From Planctomycetota bacterium (GTDB lineage Bacteria; Planctomycetota; Planctomycetia; Pirellulales; PALSA-1355): a stretch of 64,000 nucleotides of DNA. The translations under genes and the position numbers were made by a program. Under the pieces are notes generated by a model, which did not search any database, was not told the origin of the DNA, and saw only the letters and a program-made list of their open reading frames with translations. Location of the stretch: assembly GCA_003389325.1 (NCBI GenBank), contig QQVE01000035.1, positions 1-64,000 of the forward strand. The letters are read 5' to 3'. This document shows, one piece after another, positions 27,147 to 35,422 of this stretch (position 1 is its first letter; each line of letters starts with the position of its first letter).

Positions 27147-28100
27147 TCAGGGATGTGCGGAGAGCGACTCGCTCGACAACGCGGGTGCCGTGGGAAGGTC
27201 GAACCACTTGTCGGCGATCCAGCCCAGGCCCAGCATGAGCCAGGTGGTAAACACGTACGGCGCGGAGGCTGTCGGCAGGCCGAGGCTGGCCAAAGCAGGC
27301 ACCATCATCGTGGCCAGCACCGATCCGAGGATGGCCAGCCGCAGCTTGCCGCCGCAAAAGATGAACACCGCCACGGCGGTCAGCACGCCGTTGAAACCGT
27401 ACTGGCCGAGATTGACGCCGGCGATATCCACGTCGCGGTGGTAGTAGGACACGACCGTGCCGATCGCGGCACCGAACAAGGCGAGCAATCCGTGCCGCCA
27501 GTTGCTGAGCAGGACGCCGCCGAGAAACAGCAGCCCCGACCAGACCGTGCCCGCGAAAATCGCCTGACCCAGGCTCAGACACACCGCGGCGAATGGATGA
27601 AACGCCTCGGGCCCGGCCGGGCTCGAGGTGATCGGCTGCAGGACGTCGAGCCGGGGTGCCAAGGCAACCAGGGCCCAGAAGACGAGCAGGAACGGAAACG
27701 CCAGCGTCGGCACCGGCAGCAGAACGATCGACACGCGCGTCAGCACCATCGTGGCTGCCACGGAGACGACGAGCACGCCCCACATTCCGATGTCGCTAAA
27801 GCCCGTGTGGAAGGCCGCGGGCAAAGCGAGCGCGATCAGGCAGGGATTCAGGCCCGGCAGCCCGGTGGGGATGGCATCCCGTTTTCCCAGCAGCATCCGT
27901 CCGCCTGGTGCCATGATCGCGGCCACCAGCAGGTAGGCGAACGCGATGGGCGAGGCGATCAGCACGGCAACGAAGAAGATCAGCCCCGTCAGCTCGTTCG
28001 ACTGGAAGCACGTTTGCGAGCAGCCGCGCAGCACAAGCCGCCAGTAGGGCACCTGGCCCGGCTCGACCGGCCGGAAGAAAATGTCAACGGGACTGTTCAT
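27147..28100 (-). CDS. Urea transporter
   Basis: Integral membrane protein of 317 residues with about ten helices, matching the urea transporter (UT) family: a first half with NELTGLIFFVAVLIASP and LLGKRDAIPTGLPGLNPCLI, and a second half with NLGQYGFNGVLTAVAV, giving the two-fold repeat of a urea channel. The true start is ATG at 28100, preceded by GGAG at 7 bases; the frame is open upstream but that part is not membrane-like. It lies between the allophanate-related gene and the cupins on the same strand, consistent with uptake of urea made or used in this operon. Confidence 0.9.
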   Translation of the reverse strand: MNSPVDIFFRPVEPGQVPYWRLVLRGCSQTCFQSNELTGLIFFVAVLIASPIAFAYLLVAAIMAPGGRMLLGKRDAIPTGLPGLNPCLIALALPAAFHTGFSDIGMWGVLVVSVAATMVLTRVSIVLLPVPTLAFPFLLVFWALVALAPRLDVLQPITSSPAGPEAFHPFAAVCLSLGQAIFAGTVWSGLLFLGGVLLSNWRHGLLALFGAAIGTVVSYYHRDVDIAGVNLGQYGFNGVLTAVAVFIFCGGKLRLAILGSVLATMMVPALASLGLPTASAPYVFTTWLMLGLGWIADKWFDLPTAPALSSESLSAHP

Positions 28101-28152
28101 CGAAGCGCTCCGCACACGTGTCATCTCGGCGGTATCGCGCCGCCGGGGTCGT

Positions 28153-28563
28153 CTACCGCGCCTGCTCCAAAGATTGCGGGTGGGTGGCATTCCAGTACTC
28201 TCGCCAGTCGCCGTAGGCCGAGATGTCACGATGCTTGCCCTCGGCGAGCTCGCGCGGATAGAGAACGCCGAACACCTCGCGTCCGTTCTCGAGGATGACC
28301 TTGCCCCGATACAGGTTGGGCGGCTCGCCCGCTTCAATCTGTTTCCAGGTGTTGTCGTTGACTCGATACAACTCGCCCGTAACGGCCACACCGCCTGCTT
28401 CGCCGTCTTCCAGGCGATACATGCCGGGGTGAATGTCGTCGATCGAGTAGAGACGGTACTCGGGCTCGGTTCGGAATTCACCGATGAACTCCGCGTCGCC
28501 CATGTTTGCGTGCAGCGGTAGGCCGCGCATCAACGTTCCGTTGACGAACAATTCGAATGCCAT
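28153..28563 (-). CDS. AIG2/allophanate hydrolase-related protein
   Basis: Protein of 136 residues of the gamma-glutamylcyclotransferase (AIG2-like) fold: ELFVNGTLMRGLPLH at the start, then VAVTGELYRV and GKVILENGREVFGVLYPRE. The same fold forms the C-terminal domain of allophanate hydrolase, and free copies occur in urea and biuret clusters. It lacks the amidase-signature domain that hydrolyses allophanate. It lies between the biuret hydrolase-like gene and the urea transporter, all leftward. It may assist decarboxylation of an N-carboxylated intermediate; that is inference. Confidence 0.72.
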   Translation of the reverse strand: MAFELFVNGTLMRGLPLHANMGDAEFIGEFRTEPEYRLYSIDDIHPGMYRLEDGEAGGVAVTGELYRVNDNTWKQIEAGEPPNLYRGKVILENGREVFGVLYPRELAEGKHRDISAYGDWREYWNATHPQSLEQAR

Positions 28564-28579
28564 GGTTGGGCCCCTTGGG

Positions 28580-28627
28580 GGGACGCTCCCATTCGGATCC
28601 GGCGGACCTCGAGCATGGGAGCGTCCC
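28580..28627. repeat. 13-bp perfect inverted repeat
   Basis: GGGACGCTCCCAT (28580-28592) pairs exactly with ATGGGAGCGTCCC (28615-28627) around a 22-base loop. It lies in the 137-base gap between the first two genes of the biuret/urea operon. It may be an attenuator, a processing hairpin or a dispersed intergenic repeat. Confidence 0.55.
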
Positions 28628-28700
28628 AGTCAGGTTGTTGAAACGTCTTGAACAAGAACCGATGGATACGCTAGCGGCGGAGCCGGCGAATCACGTTGAT

Positions 28701-29435
28701 TCAGCCGACCGTCGCGAGCGCCTCGGCCGAGTTGGGGTTGGCATCCGATTCGCCGCGAACGGTGGCCAGCAGCTCGTCGGAGGTCGCGTGAGCGCCAAAC
28801 ACGCCGCCCTGCATGGTGATCATGTTGAGCGCGGCCTGGTGGTTGTTGGGGTCCGTGGCGGCCGTGCAATCACTCAGCAACAGGCATTCAAAGCCGCGAT
28901 CGTTCGCGTCGCGCATGGTCGTGTGAACGCAAACGTCGGTCGTGACGCCGGCCAGGATGAGGTTCTGAATGCCCGCGAGGTGGAGGATCATCTCCAGGTC
29001 GGTCGCATAGAACGAACCCTTGCCGGGCTTCTCGATGATGTGCTCGCCTTCCTGCGGGTAAAGTTCGGGAATGATGTCCCAGCCTTCTTCGCCGCGGACG
29101 AGGATGCGACCGCAAGGCCCGACGTCGCCGATGCCGGTGCCGCGGCCGATTTGGCGCGACCGCCACCGCTTGTTCTCGGGCAGATCGGACAGGTCAGGGC
29201 GATGGCCTTCGCGGGTATGCAGGATGTGGAAGCCCTGCTTGCGGAATTCCTTGAAGACGCGCTGAATCGGCTCGATCGGAGCACGAGTCAGCGAGATGTC
29301 GTAGCCCATCTTGTCCACGTATCCGCCTTTGGCACAAAAATCGACCTGCATGTCGATCACGATCAGTGCCGTGTTTTCGGGACGCAGGTCGCCGTTGTAG
29401 GGCCAGGCGTACGGATTCGCTTTAACGTAGGACAT
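28701..29435 (-). CDS. Isochorismatase-family cysteine hydrolase, biuret hydrolase-like
   Basis: Cysteine amidohydrolase of 244 residues. The catalytic triad is visible: D28 in VIDMQVDF, K136 in EKPGKGSF and C169 in [38 protein letters not shown] and [10 protein letters not shown] match the biuret amidohydrolase branch, which converts biuret to allophanate and ammonia. The ATG at 29435 is chosen over a longer frame because GGGAG lies upstream and the family begins here. It is the first gene of a leftward unit with an allophanate-related protein and a urea transporter, supporting a role in nitrogen scavenging. The exact substrate (biuret, ureidoacrylate or similar) is not proven. Confidence 0.87.
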   Translation of the reverse strand: MSYVKANPYAWPYNGDLRPENTALIVIDMQVDFCAKGGYVDKMGYDISLTRAPIEPIQRVFKEFRKQGFHILHTREGHRPDLSDLPENKRWRSRQIGRGTGIGDVGPCGRILVRGEEGWDIIPELYPQEGEHIIEKPGKGSFYATDLEMILHLAGIQNLILAGVTTDVCVHTTMRDANDRGFECLLLSDCTAATDPNNHQAALNMITMQGGVFGAHATSDELLATVRGESDANPNSAEALATVG

Positions 29436-29807
29436 GGATTGCTCCCTTAGTTGATCGAAGGCATGTTTCCGATGCTCCCCTCCGTCCCCGGGCATGGTCT
29501 TCCGGCAGACGATTGCCGGAGCGCCGAGGCTCGTGGGTGTCGGAAATTCACAAGGCTACCGGCCCCTTGCCCAGGCGGAGCGCGTGAAGCCGTCGCAGTG
29601 GCGGCAGCGAAACGCGATCAGCGCGGCGATTGGCCGGCGATGAAGTATAGGTCACTCTGGCGGGCGAGCCGTGTGCCTCTAAAGGCGGGCCCGCGAGCGT
29701 CGCGGAATTCCCGGCGATTCCAGGCGGCAGCGATTTCAAGAGGCGGCAGCAGAAGCGTGAGAACGCCGCCGCGCCCCCGTGCATGGAGCGCCTCGAGCGG
29801 CGGTGCC
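29436..29807. other. Intergenic region with small hairpin
   Basis: A 7-bp hairpin (TCCGGCA at 29501-29507, TGCCGGA at 29514-29520) and a minus-strand TATACT near 29643-29648 without a good -35 are the only structures seen. The leftward operon promoter is probably in this region. Open frames here are shadows without protein character. Confidence 0.4.
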
Positions 29808-31262
29808 TTACATCAAGCCCGGAATCGGGTCGGCGTGGTAGACGAAGTGGGGGCGGTTGGTGTGGTCGTGCCACGCGAGCTCGCGGGGAATGCCCAGGGC
29901 CTGGTAGATCGAGGCGGCCATGTTGTCGGGCTGCTGCGGATCGGAGTCGGGAAAGGCCCCGTTCTTGTCGGTCGAGCCGATGACGTTGCCCCCCTGCACG
30001 CCGCCGCCGGCGAAGAACACCGTTTGCGTGCCCCAGTGGTCGCGGCCCGGCTTGTCGTAGGCGTTGGGCAAAAGCGAAATCTTCGGCGTGCGGCCCATCT
30101 CGCCGGCCATCACCACCAGCGTCTCGTCGAGCAGCCCCCGCTGGTGCAGGTCGTCCAGCAGCGCCGAAACGGCGCGATCGGTGGGCGGAAACAGATAATC
30201 CTTCAGGTGCGGGAAGGCGTTGCCGTGCGTGTCCCACGTTTCGTTGTTGCCCAGGTTCACCTGCACCAGGGTCACGCCGGCCTCGACCAGTTGCCGGGCA
30301 ATCAACAGCGACCAGCCGAACGTGTTGTGACCGTAGCGGTCGAGCGTCTTGGCGTCGGCGCCCTCGATACCGAAGGCGGCCTGCGTCTTTTGGTCGGACA
30401 ACAGCGACACGGCCCGCTGGCGGTAGCGGTCGAACGATTCGTTTTCGGCCGCCCGCTCGAGCGACGCGGCCTGCCGCCCGATGGAGTCGAGCAAGTCGAG
30501 CCGCCGGCTGAACCGCCGCGGGTCCATGTCCTCGGGGAGCGACAGGTTGGGCGATTCAAACGTCATGTCGTCGGGATTCAGCCGGCCCTGGGCGTGGTGA
30601 AAGCCGTACTCGGGCCAGGCGCCGTAGGCCGTGGCGCTAAAGCGGGCGTAGCTGGCGAACATCGGATCGCGCTGCGGGCCCATCTCACCGGCGAACTGTC
30701 CGGGAATCACGCGGCCCGTGCGATGGACGAGAATCTCGGGCAGCACGACCGCCGGCGGCACGTTGTTGCGCGGCGGGCAGACCGCATTGGCGATCGCCGC
30801 GATCGACGGCCAGTCGCCGGGCTTGGGCCGGTTCGCGTCGAAGCCCCGCGGCAGCTCGCGGCGCCCGGTCAGCATCAGCAGATGGCCGGTCGAATGTTCG
30901 GGATAGCCATGATGCATCGAGCGCACCAGCGACCACAGGTGGCTCCGCTCGGCCAGCATCGGCAGGTGTTCGCAGATCTGGATGCCCGGCGTGCGAGTGG
31001 CGATCGGGTTGAACTCGCCGCGGATGCCCTCGGGCGCCTCGGGCTTCATGTCGAAGCTGTCGTGCTGCGCCAGGCCGCCGGAGAGAAAGATGTAGATCAC
31101 CGCCTTGGCCTTCGGCGCCGGCGCGGCACTTCCCGGCGCCGCCAGGGCCCGCAATCCCGCCAGGTGGTTCATTCCCAATCCGAGCAGACCGACCGCTCCG
31201 GCCTGCAATGCGGTGCGCCGGGAAACGGGCGAATGCTGGGGCGCACTGGGACGTGGCGTCAT
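29808..31262 (-). CDS. DUF1501 family Tat-exported protein
   Basis: Protein of 484 residues. The Tat signal is SRRTALQAGAVGLLGLG at about residues 14-30. The body matches DUF1501, a sulfatase-like alkaline-phosphatase-superfamily domain abundant in planctomycetes: VIYIFLSGGLAQHDSFDMKP, HGYPEHSTGHLLMLTG, NNETWDTHGNAF and GEMGRTPK. Such proteins often pair with DUF1553 cytochromes, but none is adjacent here. The ATG at 31262 is selected because it precedes the Tat signal. Likely a periplasmic hydrolase, substrate unknown. Confidence 0.9.
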   Translation of the reverse strand: MTPRPSAPQHSPVSRRTALQAGAVGLLGLGMNHLAGLRALAAPGSAAPAPKAKAVIYIFLSGGLAQHDSFDMKPEAPEGIRGEFNPIATRTPGIQICEHLPMLAERSHLWSLVRSMHHGYPEHSTGHLLMLTGRRELPRGFDANRPKPGDWPSIAAIANAVCPPRNNVPPAVVLPEILVHRTGRVIPGQFAGEMGPQRDPMFASYARFSATAYGAWPEYGFHHAQGRLNPDDMTFESPNLSLPEDMDPRRFSRRLDLLDSIGRQAASLERAAENESFDRYRQRAVSLLSDQKTQAAFGIEGADAKTLDRYGHNTFGWSLLIARQLVEAGVTLVQVNLGNNETWDTHGNAFPHLKDYLFPPTDRAVSALLDDLHQRGLLDETLVVMAGEMGRTPKISLLPNAYDKPGRDHWGTQTVFFAGGGVQGGNVIGSTDKNGAFPDSDPQQPDNMAASIYQALGIPRELAWHDHTNRPHFVYHADPIPGLM

Positions 31263-31348
31263 CGTCGCACCGGTTTGGTTTTCGAGGCGGGTTATCGATG
31301 GCGGGATGCCGTCAAGCCTATCTGTTCGACGCCTCTGGTGCAAGATTT

Positions 31349-31378
31349 TGTGTCTGCGCCCGCGGCAACGGCTAGAAT
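31349..31378 (+). promoter_or_regulatory. Candidate promoter for regulatory-domain protein
   Basis: TTGTGT at 31349-31354 and TAGAAT at 31373-31378 with 18 bases between; the -10 is preceded by GC. The start codon lies at 31463. Confidence 0.4.
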
Positions 31379-31462
31379 GCAGCTCTCCGCCGGCGCCTGA
31401 CCCCGGATCACTTGCCCGGGCGCGCGGCGCGTTCTCCCGTTCATCCGCGAGGTGCCTCCTCC

Positions 31463-33151
31463 ATGCCGTCCCGCCTTGAAGTGTCGCGCGGGGGCGTGGT
31501 GGCGCTGGCCGCGCTCGTGCTGCTGTTCGTATCGATTCCGGCGGTTCGTATCTCCCAAGGCCGGCAGTCGAAGAAAGTGCCCGTGCGGGAAGGCGTCACC
31601 GAAGTCGTCGTGCAGCTTCCGCAGCCCAAAGCAGCGGCCAACGGGCAGAAGGCGATTTCCGGTCGCGTGCTGGATCCAAACGGCCAGGGCATCGCCGGCG
31701 CCGACGTGGGGCTGCTGGTAGCCGAAGACGTTAACAACAGCGCTAACGAACACGGTTCCTTCGCCGGCACGACCAAGACCGACGCGCTGGGCAACTACCG
31801 CCTGCCGCTCGACGAGGGCCTGCTGCGAGATAGACGCTGGGGCACCCTTTGGGCCCATGCGACCGGCTTTGGTCCGGTGCGGCTGCGGTCGACCGGCTCG
31901 TTGGTTCATTTCGCCAGCAAGCCGGCCGTCGTGCTCAAGCTGGAGCCCGCCGAGGGCATGCGCGTCAAGCTCGTGGACGAGCGCGACCAGCCCGTGGCGG
32001 GGGCGCGCGTGCGCGTCGTGCGCGTGAAGGTGAAGGAAAGCATTGGCTGGCTGATCCCCGTCGACTGGAGCGAGCGGTTTGAGGCCACCACGGGCGACAA
32101 CGGCCTGGCCGAGATTCCGTCATTTTTGCCGGCGTCGCTGAATCGTCTGCGAATCGATTCCGAGCTTGCGGGGCGCGTGGAGTACGACCAGAACTATTTC
32201 CTCAACGTGCGGCCCGAGGAAACGGCCCCGCATTTCGAGTTCCTCGTGCCCGACGCCGGTAGCGTGGAGGGAGTGCTGCAAGCCGGCGCCGACGCGCCGC
32301 AGGGGCTGACCGTCACCTTGCAGACGCGTGCCAACGTGCCCAAGTGGCCGTCGGGCTGCGTGTGGGGCATCGCCGAAGTGATTTCCGACGGCGAGGGGAA
32401 ATTCCAAGTGCCCAAGCTTGCCGCCGGCCTGCTCACCGCGCGACTGGATCTGCCGCCCGATCGTCCCTGGCGGGCGCAGGTGCCGACGCGGCTAAAGGTC
32501 GAAGCCGGCGACACGCGCCAACTCGAGATCCCGCTCGAGCGCGGCGTGCGCGTGCGGGGGCTCATCCGCAAACAGGACACGGGCGAAGGCTACCCTGGTT
32601 TCCGCCTGGCCGTGATCTATGGACCCTCGGCCGTGATCCACGACGACATGGATCATCGCGTTGAGGTCGAGACGGACGACGACGGCTACTTCGCGGCCTA
32701 CGTGCCGCCGGGGCCGATCGAGTTGCGGTTGAACAGCGCGCCGCGCGACTATCACCACATGGAATGGTGGGGCGGGCGCTCACAGGGCGGCATCTGGGGC
32801 AGCCGCCGGGAAGTGCCCGATGACGTCACCGAGTTCGAGCTGCCCCCGATCGATCTGGCTCCGACCGAGCACATCGAAGGGACGCTCGTCGACCAGGAGG
32901 GCAAGCCGCTTTCGGATTGGGTCGTCTTCGGCTATCCCGGCAAGGACATGATGAACAGCTTCGCCGGCGTCCACACCGACGCCGAGGGCCGTTTCTCCGG
33001 CTACGTGCCTCAGCCATATCCGCCGCGCATCTGGAAGGCCTATCACCGCGTCAACCGGCAGAGTTTCGAACCCAAGACCGAACGGTACGCGCTCGAGATT
33101 ATCTCGGAAGATCCGCTGGTGCTCGAGGTCGGCGAGCCAATCGAGAACTAG
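31463..33151 (+). CDS. Membrane-anchored carboxypeptidase-regulatory-like domain protein
   Basis: Protein of 562 residues with one N-terminal hydrophobic helix (about 10-28) and a large extracytoplasmic part. At least three repeats have the carboxypeptidase regulatory-like (prealbumin) form: ISGRVLDPNGQGIAGADVGL, MRVKLVDERDQPVAGARVRV and IEGTLVDQEGKPLSDWVVF, each followed by a segment like TDALGNYRLPL or TDAEGRFSGYV. No peptidase domain is present. Such proteins are thought to provide beta-sandwich scaffolds at the surface. It is transcribed away from the DUF1501 gene and converges with the TPR gene. Confidence 0.8.
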   Translation: MPSRLEVSRGGVVALAALVLLFVSIPAVRISQGRQSKKVPVREGVTEVVVQLPQPKAAANGQKAISGRVLDPNGQGIAGADVGLLVAEDVNNSANEHGSFAGTTKTDALGNYRLPLDEGLLRDRRWGTLWAHATGFGPVRLRSTGSLVHFASKPAVVLKLEPAEGMRVKLVDERDQPVAGARVRVVRVKVKESIGWLIPVDWSERFEATTGDNGLAEIPSFLPASLNRLRIDSELAGRVEYDQNYFLNVRPEETAPHFEFLVPDAGSVEGVLQAGADAPQGLTVTLQTRANVPKWPSGCVWGIAEVISDGEGKFQVPKLAAGLLTARLDLPPDRPWRAQVPTRLKVEAGDTRQLEIPLERGVRVRGLIRKQDTGEGYPGFRLAVIYGPSAVIHDDMDHRVEVETDDDGYFAAYVPPGPIELRLNSAPRDYHHMEWWGGRSQGGIWGSRREVPDDVTEFELPPIDLAPTEHIEGTLVDQEGKPLSDWVVFGYPGKDMMNSFAGVHTDAEGRFSGYVPQPYPPRIWKAYHRVNRQSFEPKTERYALEIISEDPLVLEVGEPIEN

Positions 33152-33174
33152 CGGGCAGCTCGATTCGAAGCGTT

Positions 33175-35154
33175 TTAGCGACGCTGATCGACGAGCGTCC
33201 GCAACGCCTCGGCCATCCGCGCGAACACCGCGGCCCAATTGCCGTGTTCGGTCTGCCGAAACAGACGCATGGTCGAATACCAGGGGCTGTCCTCGCGCGC
33301 AAGCAGCCACCGCCAATCGGGCACGGCTTGCAGGGCCACCCAAACCGGCGCGGCCAGCGCTCCGGCCAAGTGCGCTAGCGCCGTGTCGGACGTGATCACC
33401 AGATCCAGATTCCGCACGATCGCGGCGGTGTCCATGAACGCTCCGCCCTCGGCATCGAGCCGCTCGCCGAAGTCGACCACTTCCCACGCCTCGCTCACCG
33501 CGGACAACTGGTCGGCGCCGGGGCCCTTTTGCAGGCTGAACAGCCGCACGCCCGGAACGCGGGCTAGAGGCTCAAACTCGGTCAATGGAATCGAGCGCTG
33601 GCGGTCGTGCGGAGCGCGGGGATTGCCCTGCCAGGCGATGCCGATCTTGAATTCAGGGTAGCCGGCCAGCTCTCCGCGCCAGCCGGCGATGCGCCGCTCG
33701 TCGGCAAACACGTAGGGCGTCCTGGCCGGAATCGTGGCCAGCGTCGTGTTCAGCCGGTACGGCAAACTCATCATCGGCACGCACGCGTCGGCCTTGGCGG
33801 CCTGTTCGGCGGGAGAGATCAAACGCTCGATCCCCGGGGTGCGCGACAGAATCGGGTGCAGCTTGTCGGCGCATTCGACCCACACGCGGGCCCCCTGCTC
33901 TTCCAGCAGCGGAGCGTAGCGGACGAACTGCAGCGTGTCGCCCAATCCCTGTTCGGCGACCAACACGATCGTGCGTCCGGCCGGCGGCGAGCCGTCCCAG
34001 GCGGTCCAGCGGGGCCGGAAGGGAGGAAAGTCGCGCGAGCGAAACCGCCATTCGTACTCGGGCAGTCCCTGCTCGAAGCGGCCCAGTTGCAATAGCGCGG
34101 CCGAACGATTGTGATGGGCCTCGGCGTAGTTGGGCAACAGCGCCAGCGCCCGATCGAACGGTTCGATCGACTCCAGCACGCTGCCCTGGCGGATCATCGC
34201 CACGCCCAGGTTGTAGTGCGGCTCGGGACTGTTCGGATTCAATAGCAGCGCCCGGCGATAGTGCTCCCCGGCCGCGGCGAACTCCTGCTGCTCGACCAGC
34301 ACGATGCCCAGGTTGTTGTGCGCCTGCGGCAGGTCGGGTTTCAACCGCACCGCCTCTTCCAGCGCGGTCCGTGCCTCGTCGAGCTGGCCAAGCTTTTCCA
34401 GGGCGCTTCCCAGGTTGATGTAGGCTTCGGCGAACCGCGGGCGCAACTCCACCGCGCGCTGCGCCCACTCGACCGCCTGCGGGTACTGCCGTTTTTCGCA
34501 ACAAAGCTGCGACAAGTTGACGCAGCTCTCGGCTGAGTCGGGCTTCAGCTCGAGCGTCTCCTGGTAGGCGCCGATCGCCTCGCCGAGTTGCCCCGCGCGG
34601 GCCAACGCCGCGGCCAGCTCGAACCGAGTCTTGGGATCGTCAGCCCGCATGCGCGCTAGTTGTCGAAAGTGAGGCACGGCCTCGGGAGCCCGACCGGCTT
34701 CGGAGAGTAAGCGGGCCAGCTCCGAGTGGGCCTTGAGCGATGAGGGCGCCAGTTGCACGGCCAGGCGATAGGCTTCGATCGCCTCGGCCGAACGGTCGCT
34801 ACGCACCAGCGCCGCCGCATGGTTCAGGTGGGTCTGAGCGCTATTGGGGTTGAGCTGTGCCGCGCGGCCGAAGCTTTCGACCGCCTCGCCCATCCGGCCC
34901 TGCTTGGCCAACAGCACGCCCAGGTTGTCGTGCGCCGATGGGTGATTCGGTTCGATCTCGAGCGCCCGCGTCAGGTGCGCTTGGGCCTCGTCCCATTGCT
35001 GCAGGTTGATGCAGGCCGCGCCGAGCAGACTCAGCAGCGTGGCGTTGTCCGGGTCCTGGGCCAACAGCCGCTGGTACGTTTCGTAGGCCTCGCTCGGTTG
35101 TCCGGCCTGATGGCGGGCGATTGCGGCCGATAGCTCTTGGGGATCGATGGGCAT
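33175..35154 (-). CDS. TPR protein with C-terminal glycosyltransferase-9-like domain
   Basis: Protein of 659 residues. About residues 5-395 are tandem TPR repeats with the 34-residue pattern (for example NLGVLLAKQGRMGEAVESF and NLGSALEKLGQLDEARTAL). From about 410 the sequence matches the heptosyltransferase-like GT9 fold: VLVAEQGLGDTLQFVRYAPLL, later GIAWQGNP and a final TSDTALAHLAGALAAPVW. Such fusions occur widely and may glycosylate proteins. The ATG at 35154 starts at the first TPR; the frame extends to 35229. It is divergent from the glucoamylase gene. Confidence 0.85.
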   Translation of the reverse strand: MPIDPQELSAAIARHQAGQPSEAYETYQRLLAQDPDNATLLSLLGAACINLQQWDEAQAHLTRALEIEPNHPSAHDNLGVLLAKQGRMGEAVESFGRAAQLNPNSAQTHLNHAAALVRSDRSAEAIEAYRLAVQLAPSSLKAHSELARLLSEAGRAPEAVPHFRQLARMRADDPKTRFELAAALARAGQLGEAIGAYQETLELKPDSAESCVNLSQLCCEKRQYPQAVEWAQRAVELRPRFAEAYINLGSALEKLGQLDEARTALEEAVRLKPDLPQAHNNLGIVLVEQQEFAAAGEHYRRALLLNPNSPEPHYNLGVAMIRQGSVLESIEPFDRALALLPNYAEAHHNRSAALLQLGRFEQGLPEYEWRFRSRDFPPFRPRWTAWDGSPPAGRTIVLVAEQGLGDTLQFVRYAPLLEEQGARVWVECADKLHPILSRTPGIERLISPAEQAAKADACVPMMSLPYRLNTTLATIPARTPYVFADERRIAGWRGELAGYPEFKIGIAWQGNPRAPHDRQRSIPLTEFEPLARVPGVRLFSLQKGPGADQLSAVSEAWEVVDFGERLDAEGGAFMDTAAIVRNLDLVITSDTALAHLAGALAAPVWVALQAVPDWRWLLAREDSPWYSTMRLFRQTEHGNWAAVFARMAEALRTLVDQRR

Positions 35155-35422
35155 GATTGATCGTCGGCCAAACCGAAGGGGACTGGGGGCGGTCGAGGCC
35201 GCCGCGAAATGGTCTGGCAGCTCACTCAAACTATACGCCCCACAAAGGATCGGGCCAGCGCCGGACGTCTACATCGCCGTCCCTGGCGTGTTGCACGTCG
35301 CTCGGGGCGAGCTAGACTTTCGCGCGCGATTTTACCGGCGATTTGCCAGGAGCGGCCCGAGGATTTCGCCGCTTCGGAACGCGGCGGCCGGCGCGCACCT
35401 TCGCGCCTTGGGAACGCGTCGC

